64,000 bases of DNA from contig NZ_SGWX01000001.1 in the NCBI RefSeq assembly GCF_004216535.1, positions 806,001 through 870,000 of the forward strand. The letters run 5' to 3'. Under the pieces are notes generated by a model. That model saw nothing but the letters and a program-made list of their open reading frames with translations, was not told the origin of the DNA and did no database searches. Below are positions 62,948 through 64,000 of this stretch, piece after piece. The position numbers and the translations under genes were made by a program. The stretch's first letter is position 1, and every line of letters begins with the position of its first letter. This DNA comes from Xylanimonas ulmi (GTDB lineage: Bacteria; Actinomycetota; Actinomycetes; Actinomycetales; Cellulomonadaceae).

Positions 62948-64000
62948 GTGCCGCACCTGTACCCGTCCGAGCCGTGGTGGCGTGACGCCGACGCCGCGAC
63001 CAGCGCCGAGCGAGCGGTGTGGGAGGCGTTGGCCGCCCAGTTGCCCGACGACGCCGCGCTGTTCCATGGGCTGCGCCTGCAGGACGGCCCCCACGAGCAC
63101 GAGATCGACCTGCTCGTCGCCTGGCCCGGCTTCGGGCTCGCGGTGATCGAGGTCAAGGGTGGGCACGTCACGCACGACGGCGACGGCTGGTTCCAGTCGG
63201 GCCGCGACGGGGTCCGCCGCCGGATCGACCCGGTGGCGCAGGCGCAGGACGCGCGCCACGCGCTGTCGACGCTGCTGCGCGGGCGTGGCTTGGCCGCCGG
63301 CTACGCCCGCGCCGCGCATCTGGTCGCGCTGCCTTTCCAGGCCGTCTCGCCGCACTGGGACGCGCTTGACCTGCCGCGTGCGATGGTCGTCGACCGGGGT
63401 GACCTGGAGCGGAGCTTCGGCGCGGCCGACCGGGTGCGCGCGGCGATCACGCGGTTCGGCGCGGGGTCGGCGCCCCTGGACGAGCCAGGGCGCGAGGCGC
63501 TGGCCGCGGTGGCCAGCGCCCTGCTGCGACCCGAGGCCGACGCCATCACGGCCGCCGCCGAACACGAGGTCCGCCTGGAGCAGCTCACTCAGGACCAGGC
63601 CTCGATCCTCGACCTGCTGCGCCACCAACGTCGGGTCCGGATCGTCGGCGCGGCGGGGTCGGGCAAGACGTGGCTGGCGCTGGAGCAGGCCCGACGGCGC
63701 GCGAAGGCGGGGGAGCGGGTCGCCCTGCTGTGCTACTCGCGCGGCCTCGGCTACTCGTTCCAGCGCGTCGTGGCCGGCTGGCCGGTCCGGGAGCGGCCCG
63801 CCTACGTCGGGCTGTTCCACGACCTCGCGCTGGGCTGGGGCGCGCCCGAGCCGCCGTCGGACGACGCGCCCGCCGCGATCCGGCAGGCCTACTACGAGAC
63901 GGATCTGCCCGAGGCGCTCGGCGCCCTCGCGTGCCGCCGGGCGCCGTCGGACCTGTTCGACTCGGTCGTGGTGGACGAGGCGCAGGACTTCGGGCAGGTG
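62948..64000 (+). CDS. NERD-domain nuclease/helicase (partial, runs off the window)
   Basis: 351 codons are visible, open to the window edge. Residues about 15-130 form a NERD (nuclease-related) domain: SAERAVWEALAAQLPDDAALFHGLRL, EHEIDLLVAWPGFGLAVIEVKGG with the catalytic D...EVK. A UvrD-type P-loop follows (RIVGAAGSGKTWLALEQARRR) and the Walker B VVVDEAQDF near the edge. The full protein should be a superfamily 1 helicase fusion, common in actinobacteria and in some defence contexts. It starts with GTG (MPHLYPSEPWWRDAD). Not part of the zinc operon, as it is divergent from it. Confidence 0.87.
   Translation, partial: MPHLYPSEPWWRDADAATSAERAVWEALAAQLPDDAALFHGLRLQDGPHEHEIDLLVAWPGFGLAVIEVKGGHVTHDGDGWFQSGRDGVRRRIDPVAQAQDARHALSTLLRGRGLAAGYARAAHLVALPFQAVSPHWDALDLPRAMVVDRGDLERSFGAADRVRAAITRFGAGSAPLDEPGREALAAVASALLRPEADAITAAAEHEVRLEQLTQDQASILDLLRHQRRVRIVGAAGSGKTWLALEQARRRAKAGERVALLCYSRGLGYSFQRVVAGWPVRERPAYVGLFHDLALGWGAPEPPSDDAPAAIRQAYYETDLPEALGALACRRAPSDLFDSVVVDEAQDFGQV

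Noticed and set aside
62948-64000. NERD helicase as part of an anti-phage defence island
   Set aside because: Only one such gene is visible, at the window edge, next to a metal-uptake operon; there is no second defence gene to support an island.

Overview
The window is 64 kb of a very GC-rich, gene-dense actinobacterial chromosome. I infer a member of the Micrococcineae, probably Cellulomonadaceae or Promicromonosporaceae. The reasons are the cytochrome bcc-aa3 respiratory genes, actinobacterial-only families (DUF3043, DUF4192, a DUF7455-like protein, an Rv2175c-like DNA-binding protein, the anchored-repeat ABC transporter set), PPi-type phosphofructokinase, frequent GTG/TTG starts, and many apparently leaderless genes with a TANNNT hexamer 6-7 nt before the start codon. 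No rRNA, tRNA, CRISPR array, prophage or insertion sequence was seen.

Layout. 0.1-9.9 kb: GMC oxidoreductase, 2-oxoacid dehydrogenase E2 (sucB), leucyl aminopeptidase, a pyrD operon with two small membrane proteins, and a divergent MocR regulator / YczE membrane-protein pair. 10.2-15.5 kb: aldo/keto reductase, DUF3043 protein, M20 dipeptidase, thioesterase, DJ-1-like protein and the Fe-S carrier erpA. 15.9-24.3 kb: the respiratory core, ctaC-ctaD-ctaF on the plus strand and ctaE-qcrC-qcrA-qcrB on the minus strand, with superoxide dismutase between them. 24.6-41.8 kb: receiver-like protein, trpD, DEDD/GIY-YIG nuclease with a RAM-domain protein, acyl-CoA ligase, ROK glucokinase, acyltransferase, PPi-phosphofructokinase, class II DAHP synthase, PknL-type kinase, Rv2175c-like protein, prenyl synthase, lipoprotein, DUF4192 and UspA proteins. 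From memory, much of this order (erpA, cta/qcr, trpD, Rv2191-like nuclease, fadD, plsC, aroG, pknL, Rv2175c, idsA2) parallels the M. tuberculosis Rv2173-Rv2215 region, so it is an ancestral housekeeping block. 42.1-47.7 kb: principal sigma factor and the type IIA topoisomerase B subunit (parE), separated by an oxidase-like gene and a small zinc-ribbon-like gene.

47.7-53.5 kb is accessory: a SLC13/MatC-like permease, an SPFH/ribbon-helix-helix operon behind a perfect palindrome, an MFS transporter, a 527-bp gene-free stretch, a tiny histidine-rich protein, and the remains of what looks like an aminoacyl-phosphatidylglycerol synthase/esterase pair.

53.4-62.7 kb is the most interesting part: one minus-strand, seven-gene, largely overlapping operon behind a Zur/Fur-like palindrome. 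It encodes a metal ABC transporter whose binding protein is split by an inserted surface domain, an ATPase, a permease, three secreted proteins carrying the same HxHxxWxFTxPGxY module (one with an LPRTG sortase signal), and a DUF916 protein next to a WxL-like one. I read it as a cell-wall-anchored zinc capture and import system. The window ends inside a NERD-domain helicase gene.
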